Positions 1 through 9,883 of a stretch of DNA of 64,000 nt are shown here, one piece after another. This stretch comes from Paenibacillus pinistramenti (GTDB lineage: Bacteria; Bacillota; Bacilli; Paenibacillales; Paenibacillaceae). The stretch spans positions 1-64,000 of the forward strand of contig NZ_VAWG01000015.1 of NCBI RefSeq assembly GCF_005869875.1, in the 5' to 3' direction. Position numbers and translations under genes: made by a program. How positions within the stretch are numbered: position 1 is the first letter of the stretch; each line of letters begins with the position of its first letter. Under the pieces are notes generated by a model. The model made no database searches, was not told where the DNA came from, and saw only the letters and a list, made by a program, of their open reading frames with translations.

Positions 1-279
1 GGCCGCGCCGCTGTTCAGCCGCAGCGGCGCGGCCCCCGGCGGCAGCAGCGCAGCTCCTGCCGCCAGCCAGCCTCCCGCGGCGGCTCGAAGCGCAGCAGCC
101 CGGGCCGCTGCGAGGGGAGCTTTTTCCCCTGCAAAGCTCCCTCCCGCTTCACCCCCCTGCGCTGCTTCAGCTCCCGAATGGAGGAGGCTCAGCCCTCGAA
201 GGAACTGTCTGACAAACAGGTCCCGGCCAGGCCCCTTCCCGACATATAACCACAGCGGCTCTTCTGATTTCCGGTTCAT
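1..279 (-). CDS. Unrecognised protein, 5' part only (runs off the left edge)
   Basis: An open frame of 93 codons starts at ATG 279 and runs to base 1 without a stop. It has a good ribosome binding site (AAGGAG, 9 nt before ATG). The protein begins MNRKSEEPLWLYVGKG and becomes very rich in Ala, Gly and Leu after about residue 45, with no membrane segment or motif I recognise. It lies downstream of cotE on the same strand, but the cotE terminator separates them. The high G+C of bases 1-180 comes from GCG/GCC alanine codons. The start and frame are well supported; the function is unknown. Confidence 0.6.
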   Translation of the reverse strand, partial: MNRKSEEPLWLYVGKGPGRDLFVRQFLRGLSLLHSGAEAAQGGEAGGSFAGEKAPLAAARAAALRAAAGGWLAAGAALLPPGAAPLRLNSGAA

Positions 280-321
280 CGGCTGCATCTCCTTGCTTTA
301 TGAAGGTTTATTTTGACCATC

Positions 322-347
322 AAAAAAAAAGAGGGCATACGCCCTCT
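322..347 (-). terminator. Rho-independent terminator of cotE
   Basis: Stem AGAGGGC/GCCCTCT (330-336 with 341-347), loop of 4, followed on the minus strand by a run of nine T (322-330). It lies just past the cotE stop. Confidence 0.9.
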
Positions 348-409
348 CCGCTGCCGTCACAGCTGCATAACATACATCAATTGTTAGTGGTTGTGGGGCG
401 GGCTACTTC

Positions 410-958
410 TTACAGATCTTCGTCCAGAAGATCCGGGTCCAGATCGTCGTAATCCCCGTCGTCTCCGCTGAAGTCAAAATCTTTGTCCTCGTAGTCATCC
501 CCGCCAGGAAGAACGAGCACATTAAGTTTGGTTTCAGCTACCAGTTCAACGGCGAACTCGCGCTCTACCCGGATCAGGACGCTGCCGCCGCCGGACACCG
601 TTGCTTCAACGGTGCTTGGCTCCTGGAGGGCTTCCGCCGTCACTTCCACTGTGGAAGAGCGGTGTCTTCCATCCAGGTAGGTCAGCGGAACATTTTCCAC
701 ATAGGAAACCTTCTCTTTCGCCACTGCCGTCTGCGAGTTTCTGTCATAGGAATACCAGATGTTCACATCGTAAGTACCAATAACTTCAATTCCGTCTCCC
801 GCAGCTACCGCTTCGTATTGGTGGTTGATAATCCAGGCCCCCAGAATACTCGACGGATTGTGAGGCGGAGTCACGGTATGTGTTACGGTAGAGAACTTAC
901 GACCTTTGCCGCAGATCGCCTTCGTGATAATCTCTCTACTTTGATATTTCGATGGCAT
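410..958 (-). CDS. cotE: Outer spore coat morphogenetic protein CotE
   Basis: 182 residues; the Bacillus subtilis protein is about the same length. The N-terminal part matches the CotE family closely (REIITKAICGKGRKF, then SSILGAWIINHQYEA and DVNIWYSY), and the C-terminus is a long Asp/Glu-rich tail (about residues 150-182), as is typical. CotE directs assembly of the outer coat around the forespore. I start it at ATG 958 because GGAGGAGG lies 8 nt before it; the seven upstream in-frame codons have no such site. A sporulation-type promoter lies just upstream (992-1019) and a strong terminator follows. Confidence 0.93.
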   Translation of the reverse strand: MPSKYQSREIITKAICGKGRKFSTVTHTVTPPHNPSSILGAWIINHQYEAVAAGDGIEVIGTYDVNIWYSYDRNSQTAVAKEKVSYVENVPLTYLDGRHRSSTVEVTAEALQEPSTVEATVSGGGSVLIRVEREFAVELVAETKLNVLVLPGGDDYEDKDFDFSGDDGDYDDLDPDLLDEDL

Positions 959-991
959 TTTCGAACCTCCTCCATACAATCATTCAATTCA

Positions 992-1019
992 TGTGTATGC
1001 AGGACATCAGCCCAGGGTG
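992..1019 (-). promoter_or_regulatory. Sigma-E/K-like promoter of cotE
   Basis: On the minus strand CACC (1016-1019) is followed after 16 nt by CATACACA (992-999). This fits the mother-cell sigma factors (sigma-K: AC about 17 nt before CATANNNTA; sigma-E -10 CATACANT), with one or two mismatches. It lies about 34 nt before the cotE start. In B. subtilis cotE is transcribed by these two factors, which supports the call. Confidence 0.5.
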
Positions 1020-1049
1020 ACAACTATTTTTCTGACCGCAGCATTTTCC

Positions 1050-2021
1050 TTACGAAACAGAAGGTTTAATCCCCGCCGCCATCGGTTTCTTATCCCTTTT
1101 CGAAATGTTCAAATATTCATTAAGCTCGCGGCACAGCTGCAAAATCGCCGCCCGCATCTCAAATTCCTCACGTGTCGTCGGAAGATCCATATCCTTGAAA
1201 TCGGCCTCAAGCTGCCTCAGCCTGCTCTCCGTCTGGCCGGTATAATGATCCTTCAGCACGTCCTCGCTGAGCTGGTCAAACACCTGGGCGGCAAGCTCCG
1301 CCTGGGGCATTCTCCTGTACACCCGGGATACCAGCTCCATCATGCTCTCCACCCGGTCAAGATGCTCTCCCCGCATATAGAAATATACGGCCCAGGATTC
1401 ATCCGTATGAATGACCTGATTCTCCAGGCTCCGTTTGGCGAGCTTCATCCCGCTCTCGATTTTCTTCTCCGCCAGGATCAGCTCCTCCCCGCTCCACTCA
1501 TCCTCGGGATTGCGCAGCGTTCCGGCAATATGCTTAAAAATGACAGCAAATAAATGATTCACTTCCTGCCGGATGGAAGCCAGCTTATCCTCATCCTTCG
1601 GCATATAAACCAGATTGACCAGCATGGCCGAGCCCAAGCCTATCACCAGAAGCAGAATCTGCTCCATAAACATGTGCAGACTGACATCACTGCCGCTGTA
1701 CACCCGGAACACGCACACCGAGCTGGTGACGATGCCTTCCTTAAAGTTCATCCTGGCGATCAGCGGAAAGCCGATCAGGATATAAATAATGAGCACCCAG
1801 ATGTGAAAGCCGACAAGGCGGAATAATATAAAGCACAGCACCAAACCGACCACCGAAGCGAAAAAGCGCGCCGACACCGTTTTAAGGCTTCTCTTCCGGG
1901 TGACATCCACTCCCAGGATCGCCAGAAGCCCCGCTGACATGGCGCCCGGAAGCCCGGCCGTATCCGCCGCCAGTATCGCGATCAGCGTCGCGATTGCCGT
2001 TTTAATTACACGAAACCCCAT
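1050..2021 (-). CDS. Aromatic acid exporter family protein (ArAE/UPF0421-like membrane protein)
   Basis: 323 residues. The first 130 or so are four or five hydrophobic segments of the ArAE_1 type (MGFRVIKTAIATLIAILAA, then a GLLAILGVDVTRKRS loop). The rest is a soluble, helix-rich cytoplasmic domain with many charged residues (about 140-323). Related proteins are B. subtilis YqjA and similar, which are proposed exporters of aromatic acids, but substrates are rarely proven. I chose ATG 2021 because GGAAGGAA lies 5 nt before it; an upstream in-frame ATG at 2141 would add 40 charged residues. It stands alone between cotE and the ABC transporter operon. Confidence 0.75.
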   Translation of the reverse strand: MGFRVIKTAIATLIAILAADTAGLPGAMSAGLLAILGVDVTRKRSLKTVSARFFASVVGLVLCFILFRLVGFHIWVLIIYILIGFPLIARMNFKEGIVTSSVCVFRVYSGSDVSLHMFMEQILLLVIGLGSAMLVNLVYMPKDEDKLASIRQEVNHLFAVIFKHIAGTLRNPEDEWSGEELILAEKKIESGMKLAKRSLENQVIHTDESWAVYFYMRGEHLDRVESMMELVSRVYRRMPQAELAAQVFDQLSEDVLKDHYTGQTESRLRQLEADFKDMDLPTTREEFEMRAAILQLCRELNEYLNISKRDKKPMAAGIKPSVS

Positions 2022-2257
2022 AACGTTCCTTCCAACCTTCCCTTTGCAAGTGCGGGAGATCTCTCTATCCCGGTTTCTTCTCTCTTCTTCCATTATTTCA
2101 CCGTTCTGCGCCGCTTGTCCACGTGACATGACATGTGACAAGGTTGGAGGAGGGCAGCTGCGAAGGGCTCTGCGCCTGAGACAGGTACTATTTTTGAGGG
2201 AATCCTCTATGGAAATGCTGGTTGCCTGCCTCCTCGAAAATAAAAAGGCGAAGAGGC

Positions 2258-3100
2258 TTAATGCCTCTTCACCAGGAAGCGCTCAAGATAAACCACCAAT
2301 TGATACATCAGCGTCGCCACAACGGCAATAATGACCAGGCTGGCGAACACAAGCGTGAAATTAAACACCTGGAAGCCATAGATAATCATATAGCCAAGCC
2401 CGACCTTGGCGACCAGAAACTCCCCGACAATAACTCCAACCCAGGACAAGCCCACGTTGACTTTAAGGGTGGACACGATCGCCGGGAACGAAGCAGGCAG
2501 CATCACCTTCATAAAAATGTCTCTCCTGCCGCCGCCAAACGTCCGCACGACTTTGATATAATTGGCATCCGTCTCCCTGAAGCTCGTATAGACGACCAAA
2601 GTCGTCGTAATGACGGTGATGGACAGCGTAGTCGCCACAATTGCCGTGAAGCCGCCGCCGAACAGCACGATAAAGATCGGTCCGAGCGCGACCTTCGGCA
2701 TACTGTTGAACACGACCATATAGGGATCCAGCACCTTGGACAAGAAAGGCGACCACCAGATCAGCACAGCAAGGAGCGTTCCGGCCAGCGTCCCCAGCAG
2801 AAATCCGATCACCGTCTCTGTTACAGTCATTCCGATGTGCGGCCAGAGCTCACCGCTCCAGGCATCCCTGCCAATCTGGCGGAACACCTTGGAAGGATAG
2901 CTGAAGATCAGTACATCAATCCAGCGCATCCGGCCTGCAAGCTCCCAAAGTCCGATCAGCACGATCAGGATGAGGAGCTGCACGCTGCGCACCAGCCTGA
3001 TCGTATGCCGCGTCTGCCGCCGGTAACGGAGTAATTCGGCCTGCACGAAGTCTCCGGAAAGGCTCTGGCCGCTGCGGCCGGCCTCATTGGTCATTTTCAC
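2258..3100 (-). CDS. ABC transporter permease, NitT/TauT type
   Basis: 280 residues with six predicted membrane segments and the binding-protein-dependent permease core. The usual EAA region falls around [20 protein letters not shown]. It starts at GTG 3100, which overlaps the ATPase stop by four bases (GTGA), a sign of translational coupling. It is the last gene of an operon: binding protein, ATPase, permease. This family (SsuC, TauC, ThiX and others) takes up sulfonates, thiamine precursors, nitrate or pyrimidine precursors. No riboswitch precedes the operon, so I cannot name the substrate. Confidence 0.88.
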   Translation of the reverse strand: MKMTNEAGRSGQSLSGDFVQAELLRYRRQTRHTIRLVRSVQLLILIVLIGLWELAGRMRWIDVLIFSYPSKVFRQIGRDAWSGELWPHIGMTVTETVIGFLLGTLAGTLLAVLIWWSPFLSKVLDPYMVVFNSMPKVALGPIFIVLFGGGFTAIVATTLSITVITTTLVVYTSFRETDANYIKVVRTFGGGRRDIFMKVMLPASFPAIVSTLKVNVGLSWVGVIVGEFLVAKVGLGYMIIYGFQVFNFTLVFASLVIIAVVATLMYQLVVYLERFLVKRH

Positions 3101-3885
3101 AGCTGCGCACCTTCCTTCCCGGCCTCGAGTTCTTTCCAGACCAGATGAAACAGCTCTGCAAAGCTTTCATGGTCTCTGGCGTAAAATGGAGCCGTCTCGC
3201 GGATTTCGTCCGGAATAGTAAATGTTCGGCGGATTCTGCCGGGTCCTGCGGCAAGGACAATGACCCGGTCGCTGACCGCAATCGCTTCGCTCAAATCATG
3301 AGTGACCAGCACGGCAGTCTTCCGGCGTTCACGGAGCGTATCCGCAATCAGGTCCTCCAGCTGCAGCTTCGTCTGGTAATCCAGAGCGGAGAACGGCTCA
3401 TCCAGCAGCAGAACCTCGGGGTCTGTCGCCAGTGTGCGGACAAGCGCCACACGCTGGCGCATGCCGCCGGACAGCTGGTTCGGGTACAGGTCCCAGGTTC
3501 CTCCGAGACCCATCCCGTCCAGCAGGTCCTTTACCTTCTGAATGCGCTCCTCTGTCAGCTGATGCGTAAGCTCAAGCCCGATCAGGGCATTATCCAGAAT
3601 CGTTCTCCACGGAAACAGATAATCATGCTGCAGCATGTAACCTGCTCTGCTATTCGCGCCTTTGCGTATCGGGTGTCCGTCCTGCAGCACTTCTCCTGCC
3701 GTAGGCTTCAGAAGACCGGCCATCATGGAGAGAAGCGTGGTTTTGCCGCAGCCGCTGGGGCCGACCAGACTCACGAACTCCCCGGGCTGTACCTGCAGGT
3801 TCAAATCCTGAAGGGCCAGCTTTGCCTCCCGCTCGGTTACATAAACGTGACTGACGCCCCTCAGTTCAAGAACTGGTTCTGTCAT
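3097..3885 (-). CDS. ABC transporter ATP-binding protein, NitT/TauT type
   Basis: 262 residues. Walker A is GPSGCGKTT, the signature is [10 protein letters not shown], and Walker B is [11 protein letters not shown] followed by the H-loop VTHDLSEA. It energises the neighbouring permease at the inner face of the membrane. The start is ATG 3885, which has AAAGGAG 8 nt upstream; eight extra in-frame codons upstream lack a site. It lies 24 nt after the binding-protein gene and overlaps the permease by 4 nt. The family is SsuB/TauB-like; the substrate is not readable from this subunit. Confidence 0.9.
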   Translation of the reverse strand: MTEPVLELRGVSHVYVTEREAKLALQDLNLQVQPGEFVSLVGPSGCGKTTLLSMMAGLLKPTAGEVLQDGHPIRKGANSRAGYMLQHDYLFPWRTILDNALIGLELTHQLTEERIQKVKDLLDGMGLGGTWDLYPNQLSGGMRQRVALVRTLATDPEVLLLDEPFSALDYQTKLQLEDLIADTLRERRKTAVLVTHDLSEAIAVSDRVIVLAAGPGRIRRTFTIPDEIRETAPFYARDHESFAELFHLVWKELEAGKEGAQL

Positions 3886-3909
3886 TCCGCACGCTCCTTT
3901 CCAGATCAT

Positions 3910-4908
3910 TTACTTGCCGTTCTCTGCCGCTTTCTCCGCAAAAGCCGGATCAACCAGCGTCTTCATATCCACCTTCTCCTTCAGTTCGCCTGCCGATTCC
4001 ATAATGCTCTGCAGATTGGTCCACTGCTCCTCCGTAATGGCGGGGCTTTGGGCATAAGTGCCCTGCTCTTTATACCGCTTCACCGAGCTTGTAATAATGT
4101 CCAGATCCGTATCCTTGAAATAAGGAGCGATCGTTTGGGCGATTTCCTCCGGTGAGTGCTCCTGCACCCAGGTTTGAGCCTTCTGCAGGGCATTGGTGAA
4201 TTTCTGGATATCCGCATTGTTGTCTTTGATATAGCTTTGTTTAGCCATAAAAACGGTGTACGGCAGCTTGCCGCTCTCCGTGCCGAAGGAAGCGACAACG
4301 CGGCCCTTGCCTTCTTTCTCAAAGATCGAAGCCTGCGGTTCAAACAGCTGCACGTACTCGCCAGTTCCGGAGGCAAAGGCAGCCGTAATGTTGGCAAAAT
4401 CAATATTCTGAATCAGATTGAGATCCTGATGCGGGTCAATGCCGTGTTTCTTAAGAGTAAACTCGCCTGCCATCTGCGGCATGCCGCCCTTTCTCTGGCC
4501 GAGGAAAGTGCTCTCCTTCAGCTGGCTCCAGTCAAATTCCCCGCTGCTGTCGCGGGCGACAAGGAAGGTTCCGTCAGTCTGCGTCAGGCCTGCAAAGTCG
4601 ATGACCGGATCCTCCGCTCCCTGCTGGTACACATAAATCGAGGTCTCGGCGCCGACGAGCGCCACGTTAATCTGTCCGGACAGCAGAGCCGTCATTGTCT
4701 TGTCTCCGCCCGGCGTGGTCTGCAGTTCAACATCAAGCCCCTCATCCTTGAAAAAGCCTTTCTCCAAAGCGACATACTGCGGGGCGTAAAATACGGAACG
4801 GGTCACTTCCCCGATCTTGATATGTCCATCCTTCGCGCCGCATCCGCTCAGCAGAACGGCTGCAGCCAGTACCGCTGCCAAGAGGGCGGCTATCCGCGGC
4901 TTCTTCAT
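3910..4908 (-). CDS. Substrate-binding lipoprotein of the ABC transporter (NMT1/SsuA-like)
   Basis: 332 residues. A lipoprotein signal peptide ends at LLSGC with Cys23 as the lipidated residue. The mature protein has the NMT1/SsuA-like fold hallmarks: a GEVTRSVFYAPQYVALEKGF start, an FFKDEGLDVEL segment, and a GDKTMTALLSGQINVALVG loop. It captures the ligand outside the cell for the permease and ATPase encoded just downstream. Related proteins bind thiamine precursors, sulfonates or pyrimidine precursors. I see no TPP or S-box riboswitch in the 250 nt upstream, so the ligand is open. Confidence 0.85.
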   Translation of the reverse strand: MKKPRIAALLAAVLAAAVLLSGCGAKDGHIKIGEVTRSVFYAPQYVALEKGFFKDEGLDVELQTTPGGDKTMTALLSGQINVALVGAETSIYVYQQGAEDPVIDFAGLTQTDGTFLVARDSSGEFDWSQLKESTFLGQRKGGMPQMAGEFTLKKHGIDPHQDLNLIQNIDFANITAAFASGTGEYVQLFEPQASIFEKEGKGRVVASFGTESGKLPYTVFMAKQSYIKDNNADIQKFTNALQKAQTWVQEHSPEEIAQTIAPYFKDTDLDIITSSVKRYKEQGTYAQSPAITEEQWTNLQSIMESAGELKEKVDMKTLVDPAFAEKAAENGK

Positions 4909-5035
4909 GCTCCATCCATCCTTTCTATATGCAGCTTTATCTTTCGGTTTACATCACCTTATGCGGGAGGTGCCCAAAAGGTTAAAAAGCCCAGGCACAA
5001 TGGAAAGGGGAAATTGCATGACACTGCTTTCCAGT

Positions 5036-5081
5036 CAAAAAAAGACCGGAAACTCCGGCATCTCACCGGTTTCCGGTCTTT
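5036..5081 (-). terminator. Terminator of the M32 carboxypeptidase gene
   Basis: A 13-bp perfect stem (5041-5053 with 5069-5081; arm AAAGACCGGAAAC), followed on the minus strand by a T run. It sits between the carboxypeptidase stop and the ABC operon start. Confidence 0.9.
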
Positions 5082-5165
5082 CGTTATTTGCTTATGCACC
5101 GTACACTAAATGAAGTGCAAATGAAGTGCGAAATGCGATGGATGCAGCGGGAGGCTGACGCGGTA

Positions 5166-6683
5166 CTACAGGCCGTAAATTTCTTTATATTTGTTCTCGA
5201 GATATTCCGCCAGATAATCTGGATTCAGATCTTCGCCTGTAATGTCCTTGATCAGCTCGGCCGGCTTGCGGCTCTTGCCGTAGCGGTAGATTTTCTCCGT
5301 CAGCCATTCCCGGATTGGAGTGAACTCGCCTTTGGCAATCAGCTCATCAAAGTTTGGCAGCTCCTTGCGGATGGTGTTTGCAAACTGAGCGGCGTACATG
5401 TTGCCCAGCGAATAGGAAGGGAAATAGCCGAAGCTTCCGCCGGACCAGTGCACGTCCTGAAGGACGCCAAGGCCGTCGTTCGGCGGCACAATGCCCAGAT
5501 ACTGCTCGTATTTCTCGTTCCAGACCCGCGGCAGGTCTTTAACCGGCAGGTTGTCGTTAAAGAGCTGCTTCTCAATTTCATAGCGGATGATGATATGGAG
5601 ATTGTAAGTCAGCTCATCCGCCTCAATCCGGATCAGGGAATTCTCCACCTTGTTGACGGCGCGGTAGAACTGCTCCGGCGTCACGTTATCGAACTGCTGC
5701 GGGAAATGCTGCTGCAGGTCCGTGAAATATTGCTCCCAGAAGCCGCGGCTTCTGCCGATCATATTTTCCCAGAAACGGGATTGGGATTCATGAATGCCCA
5801 TGGAGGTTCCGGTAGCAAGCGGAGTCCCCTCCAGCGCCGGGTCCAGGTTCTGCTCATACAGCGCATGTCCGCCTTCGTGCAGGCAGCTGAAGATCGAGCT
5901 GGTTACATCATCGTGGATAAAGTTGGTCGTTACGCGGATGTCGCCCGTGTTCAGTCCGATCATAAACGGATGAACGCTTTCGTCCAGACGTCCCGCTTCG
6001 AAATCATAGCCCATCTCTTTGAGCAGGAACAGGCCGAATTTCTCCTGCTGCCCTTTATCGAACAGCTGGTTTAGGAAAGAGGTATCCGGTTTGTTCGGCG
6101 ATGCCTGGATCGCTTCCACCAGCGGAACCAAACGCGCCTTCAGGCGCCCGAATACTTCATCCAGCTTCTCGGAGGTAAGATCCGGCTCATACATATGTAA
6201 AAGGGTATCATACCGGGTCGCGCGCGGACCCCAGTAGTCAATAAACTCCTGCGTCTTGGCAACGATTTCCGTCAGGTTCGGCTCAAAGCCCGGGAAATCG
6301 GATTGTTCCTTCGCTTCTTCCCACAGCGTTTCGGAATGGGCTGTCAGCACGGTGTAGCTTTGGAATTTATCTGCAGGAATTTTAATGCTGCGGTCGTATT
6401 CTTCCTGCACGTCAAGCACCGTTCTGCGGTCGATATCGCTCAGCTGCTCCAGGATTTCAGGCTTGTTCAGCGCAGCCAGGAGACCCGCCATTTCTTCAGA
6501 GGTTCCAAGCTTGAATGCTTCCGTCGACAGCACGCCGAGCGCTTCAGCGCGGGCTGCCGCCCCCTTGCGCGGTGCGCCTGTCCGCAGGTCCCAGCCCATA
6601 AGCCCGCAGGCTTCGATATAGCTCTTGATCTTCTTGTTCAGTGCCCGGAATTGCTCAAGCTTCTGCTTCCAATCCTGTTCCAT
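5166..6683 (-). CDS. Metallo-carboxypeptidase, M32 family
   Basis: 505 residues, the normal size for this family (Thermus/Bacillus carboxypeptidase 1). The zinc motif HEGGH is at 269-273, with the third ligand in HESQS (Glu299). These cytoplasmic enzymes remove C-terminal amino acids from peptides. I start at ATG 6683 because GGGGTGAG ends 7 nt before it; the GTG at 6695 overlaps that site. A sigma-A-like promoter is at 6725-6753 and a terminator follows, so it is a single-gene unit. Confidence 0.93.
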   Translation of the reverse strand: MEQDWKQKLEQFRALNKKIKSYIEACGLMGWDLRTGAPRKGAAARAEALGVLSTEAFKLGTSEEMAGLLAALNKPEILEQLSDIDRRTVLDVQEEYDRSIKIPADKFQSYTVLTAHSETLWEEAKEQSDFPGFEPNLTEIVAKTQEFIDYWGPRATRYDTLLHMYEPDLTSEKLDEVFGRLKARLVPLVEAIQASPNKPDTSFLNQLFDKGQQEKFGLFLLKEMGYDFEAGRLDESVHPFMIGLNTGDIRVTTNFIHDDVTSSIFSCLHEGGHALYEQNLDPALEGTPLATGTSMGIHESQSRFWENMIGRSRGFWEQYFTDLQQHFPQQFDNVTPEQFYRAVNKVENSLIRIEADELTYNLHIIIRYEIEKQLFNDNLPVKDLPRVWNEKYEQYLGIVPPNDGLGVLQDVHWSGGSFGYFPSYSLGNMYAAQFANTIRKELPNFDELIAKGEFTPIREWLTEKIYRYGKSRKPAELIKDITGEDLNPDYLAEYLENKYKEIYGL

Positions 6684-6724
6684 GATCAGGCTCACCCCAC
6701 TCGTAAAATTAGCTTACTCTATTG

Positions 6725-6753
6725 ATGATACTTTTTAAAAATACTATAATCAA
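6725..6753 (-). promoter_or_regulatory. Sigma-A-like promoter of the M32 carboxypeptidase gene
   Basis: TTGATT (6748-6753), a 17-nt spacer, then TATCAT (6725-6730) on the minus strand. The start codon is about 42 nt further on. Confidence 0.55.
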
Positions 6754-6938
6754 CTATTGAGGCGTGACCTAAGTCACATTTCAAGCAGCTTGTTTATGCT
6801 TCACGCTATAGTCAAGACTGCAGCCGGAAGCTTGCCTGCTTGCATGATGAGGTGCTTTTTACCTGTACTTATGATCCTCATCTCTTTTCTTCACCAAGAT
6901 TTGAACCTTGAAACATAGAAAGAATGGAGGAAATCATT

Positions 6939-7505
6939 TTGAGTAAAATTCAATCCATCCTGGCCTTCAACAAAGAATTCGTGGCCAACAAAGAGTATGA
7001 GCCTTTTGTCGCCGACAAATTCCCGCAGAAGAAGCTGGCCATCGTAACCTGCATGGACACTCGTCTTATTGAGCTGCTTCCAAGAGCGATGAACCTGCGC
7101 AACGGCGACGCCAAAATCATCAAGAACGCCGGGGCTATTGTCTCCCACCCGTTCGGCTCCGTTATGCGAAGCGTGCTGGTTGCGATTTATGAGCTTGGCG
7201 CGGAAGAAGTCATCGTTGTCGGCCATCTCGGCTGCGGCATGGCATCCCTGAATGCAGACCGGATGATTAATTCCATTAAAGAACGCGGCATCTCCGATGA
7301 TGTGCTGGATACGCTGGAGCATTCCGGCATCAAGCTGAAGGATTGGCTGCGCGGCTTCGACTCCGAGCGCGAAGGCGTGATCGAAACCGTGGGCATCATC
7401 AAGAATCACCCGCTGCTTCCTGCCAGCGTACCGGTGCACGGTATGGTCATCGACTCCAAAACGGGCGAGCTTGAGCTCGTGGTTAACGGAACCGTCGAGG
7501 CATAG
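6939..7505 (+). CDS. Beta-class carbonic anhydrase-like protein (YtiB type)
   Basis: 188 residues from a TTG start. Zinc ligands are Cys38 in CMDTR, and His96 and Cys99 in GHLGCG; Asp40-Arg42 form the usual dyad, so the active site is intact. It interconverts CO2 and bicarbonate in the cytoplasm. The start is TTG 6939 because GGAGG lies exactly 8 nt before it. The ATG at 6924 overlaps that site and lacks one of its own, so an annotation starting there would add five false residues. A bidirectional terminator follows. Confidence 0.88.
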   Translation: MSKIQSILAFNKEFVANKEYEPFVADKFPQKKLAIVTCMDTRLIELLPRAMNLRNGDAKIIKNAGAIVSHPFGSVMRSVLVAIYELGAEEVIVVGHLGCGMASLNADRMINSIKERGISDDVLDTLEHSGIKLKDWLRGFDSEREGVIETVGIIKNHPLLPASVPVHGMVIDSKTGELELVVNGTVEA

Positions 7506-7587
7506 AACCTGCCGGATCACATCCATTTCACACAGATGTATCAACAGAGTATTAGCAGATCTATAAGCAGATTTATTTTTAAAAAAT

Positions 7588-7626
7588 AAGACTGCACCTT
7601 TATGCTGAAGCAGAGGGTGCAGTCTT
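7588..7626. terminator. Bidirectional terminator between carbonic anhydrase and yyaL-like genes
   Basis: An 11-bp perfect stem (7588-7598 with 7616-7626; arm AAGACTGCACC) with T-rich tails on both strands. It serves two convergent genes. Confidence 0.88.
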
Positions 7627-7701
7627 GTTTTGTTCTTCTGTACCTATTCTGCGGCAAAGCGCATACATACTGCAGCAGACTTCCCGAGAGTCTCCCCCAT
7701 T

Positions 7702-9774
7702 TTATTTTGCCAGCTGCTCCCGCAGCGCCTCACTACTTGTCAGCGGTGCCTCGCAGGCAAAGTGCCGGCAGATGTATGCCGCCGCCTGCCCGTTAACCGG
7801 CTTCATCCCGGCCACGTGCGGCAGCAAGCTCCTGAGCGGTTGTCCCTCTTCCCCTGCAAAATGCACCAGCACCGCCGTTCCCGGCAGATACTGGGACTGC
7901 ACCTCCGCGATCATCTCGTGCAGGAGCGGGTCGTCCGCTGCGCCGCTGAGCACGATTTCCCTGCCGCCGCTGTAAGCGTTCAGCACGGCCTGCATGTACA
8001 TCGCATGGCCTGCCGGGTAACGCTTGACCTGTCCGGCAAATGCCTCCAGCAGCTGCTGGACTTTGCCCTGCAGCTCCGCATCCTGCGTAATCGCCGCGAG
8101 CTTCTGCAGCTGCAGCGCGGCAACCGAATTGCCCGACGGCAGTGCGCCGTCATAAATTTCCTTGCTGCTTAGCAGCAGCTGCTCCGCGTCATGCCCGCTG
8201 AAGCGGAAGCCGCCCTGTTCCTCGTCCCAGAAGAGATGGAACATTTGATTTTTCAAGTCCATGGCCTCTTGAAGATATTCGGCCCTGCTGGTTGCTTCGT
8301 ACAGCTCCAGCAGCCCCCACAGCAGAAACGCGTAGTCGTCGATATACGCTTCATAAGCTGATTCGCCGTCCCGGTAGCGTGCCAGCAGACGGCCGTCTTC
8401 CCGCCGCAGCCGCTCCCGGATGAAGTTCGCTGCTCTTGCCGCAGCCTGCGCGTATGTGTGCTGCTTCAGCACCTTGGCCCCGCGCGCCAGCGCCGCAATC
8501 ATGAGCCCGTTCCAGGCGGTGAGGACCTTGTCGTCCTTGTGAGGGTGGATCCTCTGTTCCCGGTACTGGAAGAGCCGTTCACGGCATTCCTCCAGCCTTG
8601 TCCGGAGGCCGAGCGGGTTCAGGCCCTTGAGCTGCGCAATTTCCTCCGGCGTCCCCTGGATCAGATTCGGGATGTTCGAGCCTTCAAAATTGCCCTCCGG
8701 CGTAATGTCATAGACATGACAGAACGTATGCAGATCGTCCAGCTCCAGCGCTTCCGCCACCTCGTCACGGGTGAAGAGGTAAAATTTCCCCTCCTCCCCC
8801 TCGGAGTCTGCGTCTTCCGCACTGTAGAAAGCTCCTTCCGGTGAGGTCATGTCCCGCAGCACATAAGCAAAGACCTGCTCCGCCACATCGGCAAACCGCT
8901 GTTCGCCGGATGCCTGATACCCGTCCAGATACGCAATGGCCAGAAGGGCGTTGTCGTAGAGCATTTTCTCGAAATGGGGCACCAGCCACCGCTCATCCGT
9001 TGAATAACGGGCAAACCCAAAGCCGATATGGTCGTACAGCCCTCCGCGGTGCATCGCATCCAGCGTGGTGCGGACCATGGCTTCGGCCTCGATTTTGCGG
9101 TACTGTCTGCTGTAAGCCAGCAGGAAAGACAAATTATGCGGCGAAGGGAACTTCGGCGCATCGCCGAACCCGCCGAATTCCGGATCATATAAGGAATGAA
9201 ACTGCTGGAACGTTTGATGCAAAATATCTTCATCCAGACTGCCTGGCCGGGAGCTGCGCGACCGTTTCTCAAGCTCAGCCATCAGCTCGTCGCTGAAGGC
9301 CAGCATTTCGCCCGGGTTCTTGTCCCATCTGGCCTGGATCTGCTCCAGCATGTCCATCAGGCCGATCCGCCCCAGTATGCTCCTTCTCGGAAAATAAGTG
9401 CCCGCATAGAACGGCTTCTTCTCCGGCGTAAGCAGAACCGTCAGCGGCCACCCGCCGTGGCCGGTCATCGCCTGGCACACCGCCATATAGAGGTTGTCGA
9501 TATCCGGCCGTTCCTCGCGGTCTACCTTGATCGCGATGTAATGCTTGTTGAGCAGCGCGGCGACTTCGTCGTTCTCAAAGGATTCTCTCTCCATCACATG
9601 GCACCAGTGGCAGGTCGAATAGCCCACTGACAGAAATACCGGTTTGTTCTCCTGCTTCGCCTTGGCAAAAGCGTCTTCCGACCAGGGGAACCAGTCCACC
9701 GGGTTATGGGCATGCTGCAGCAGATACGGGGATTTTTCATTGGCTAATCGATTGGCTTTCTTTGATATCGTCAA
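7702..9774 (-). CDS. Thioredoxin-domain protein, YyaL/DUF255 family
   Basis: 690 residues, full length for the family. The N-terminal 160 residues are the DUF255 thioredoxin-like domain with CHWC (Cys55, Cys58) inside [16 protein letters not shown]. The remainder resembles an (alpha/alpha)6 barrel of the glycoside hydrolase or epimerase type ([26 protein letters not shown]-like segments). The cellular role is unknown in bacteria, and the vertebrate homologue (SPATA20) is also poorly understood. I start at TTG 9774 because GAGGTG lies 6 nt before it; the GTG at 9783 is part of that site. Confidence 0.88.
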   Translation of the reverse strand: MTISKKANRLANEKSPYLLQHAHNPVDWFPWSEDAFAKAKQENKPVFLSVGYSTCHWCHVMERESFENDEVAALLNKHYIAIKVDREERPDIDNLYMAVCQAMTGHGGWPLTVLLTPEKKPFYAGTYFPRRSILGRIGLMDMLEQIQARWDKNPGEMLAFSDELMAELEKRSRSSRPGSLDEDILHQTFQQFHSLYDPEFGGFGDAPKFPSPHNLSFLLAYSRQYRKIEAEAMVRTTLDAMHRGGLYDHIGFGFARYSTDERWLVPHFEKMLYDNALLAIAYLDGYQASGEQRFADVAEQVFAYVLRDMTSPEGAFYSAEDADSEGEEGKFYLFTRDEVAEALELDDLHTFCHVYDITPEGNFEGSNIPNLIQGTPEEIAQLKGLNPLGLRTRLEECRERLFQYREQRIHPHKDDKVLTAWNGLMIAALARGAKVLKQHTYAQAAARAANFIRERLRREDGRLLARYRDGESAYEAYIDDYAFLLWGLLELYEATSRAEYLQEAMDLKNQMFHLFWDEEQGGFRFSGHDAEQLLLSSKEIYDGALPSGNSVAALQLQKLAAITQDAELQGKVQQLLEAFAGQVKRYPAGHAMYMQAVLNAYSGGREIVLSGAADDPLLHEMIAEVQSQYLPGTAVLVHFAGEEGQPLRSLLPHVAGMKPVNGQAAAYICRHFACEAPLTSSEALREQLAK

Positions 9775-9883
9775 AGGGATCACCTCTTCTCATTCAGCTA
9801 AAATGCTTTACCCTGTCGTAGTATTGGCCAGACAAGTCCTATTTATATATAAAAGGAATCTATCAAAACCAAACAGCAGACAT

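Noticed and set aside
1050-2021. Proven aromatic acid exporter
   Set aside because: Only the family-level resemblance is seen; no aromatic-acid genes are nearby.
2222-3034. Open frame of 270 codons on the plus strand
   Set aside because: Antisense to the ABC permease; His/Gln/Arg-rich product of codon bias.
4909-5035. Possible TPP or S-box riboswitch before the NitT/TauT-type ABC operon
   Set aside because: I looked for the CTGAGA and ACCTGATCTGGATAATGCC-like boxes and for S-box features; none is present.
5088-6074. Open frame of 328 codons on the plus strand
   Set aside because: It lies opposite the M32 carboxypeptidase with its intact HEGGH motif; no ribosome site or family resemblance.
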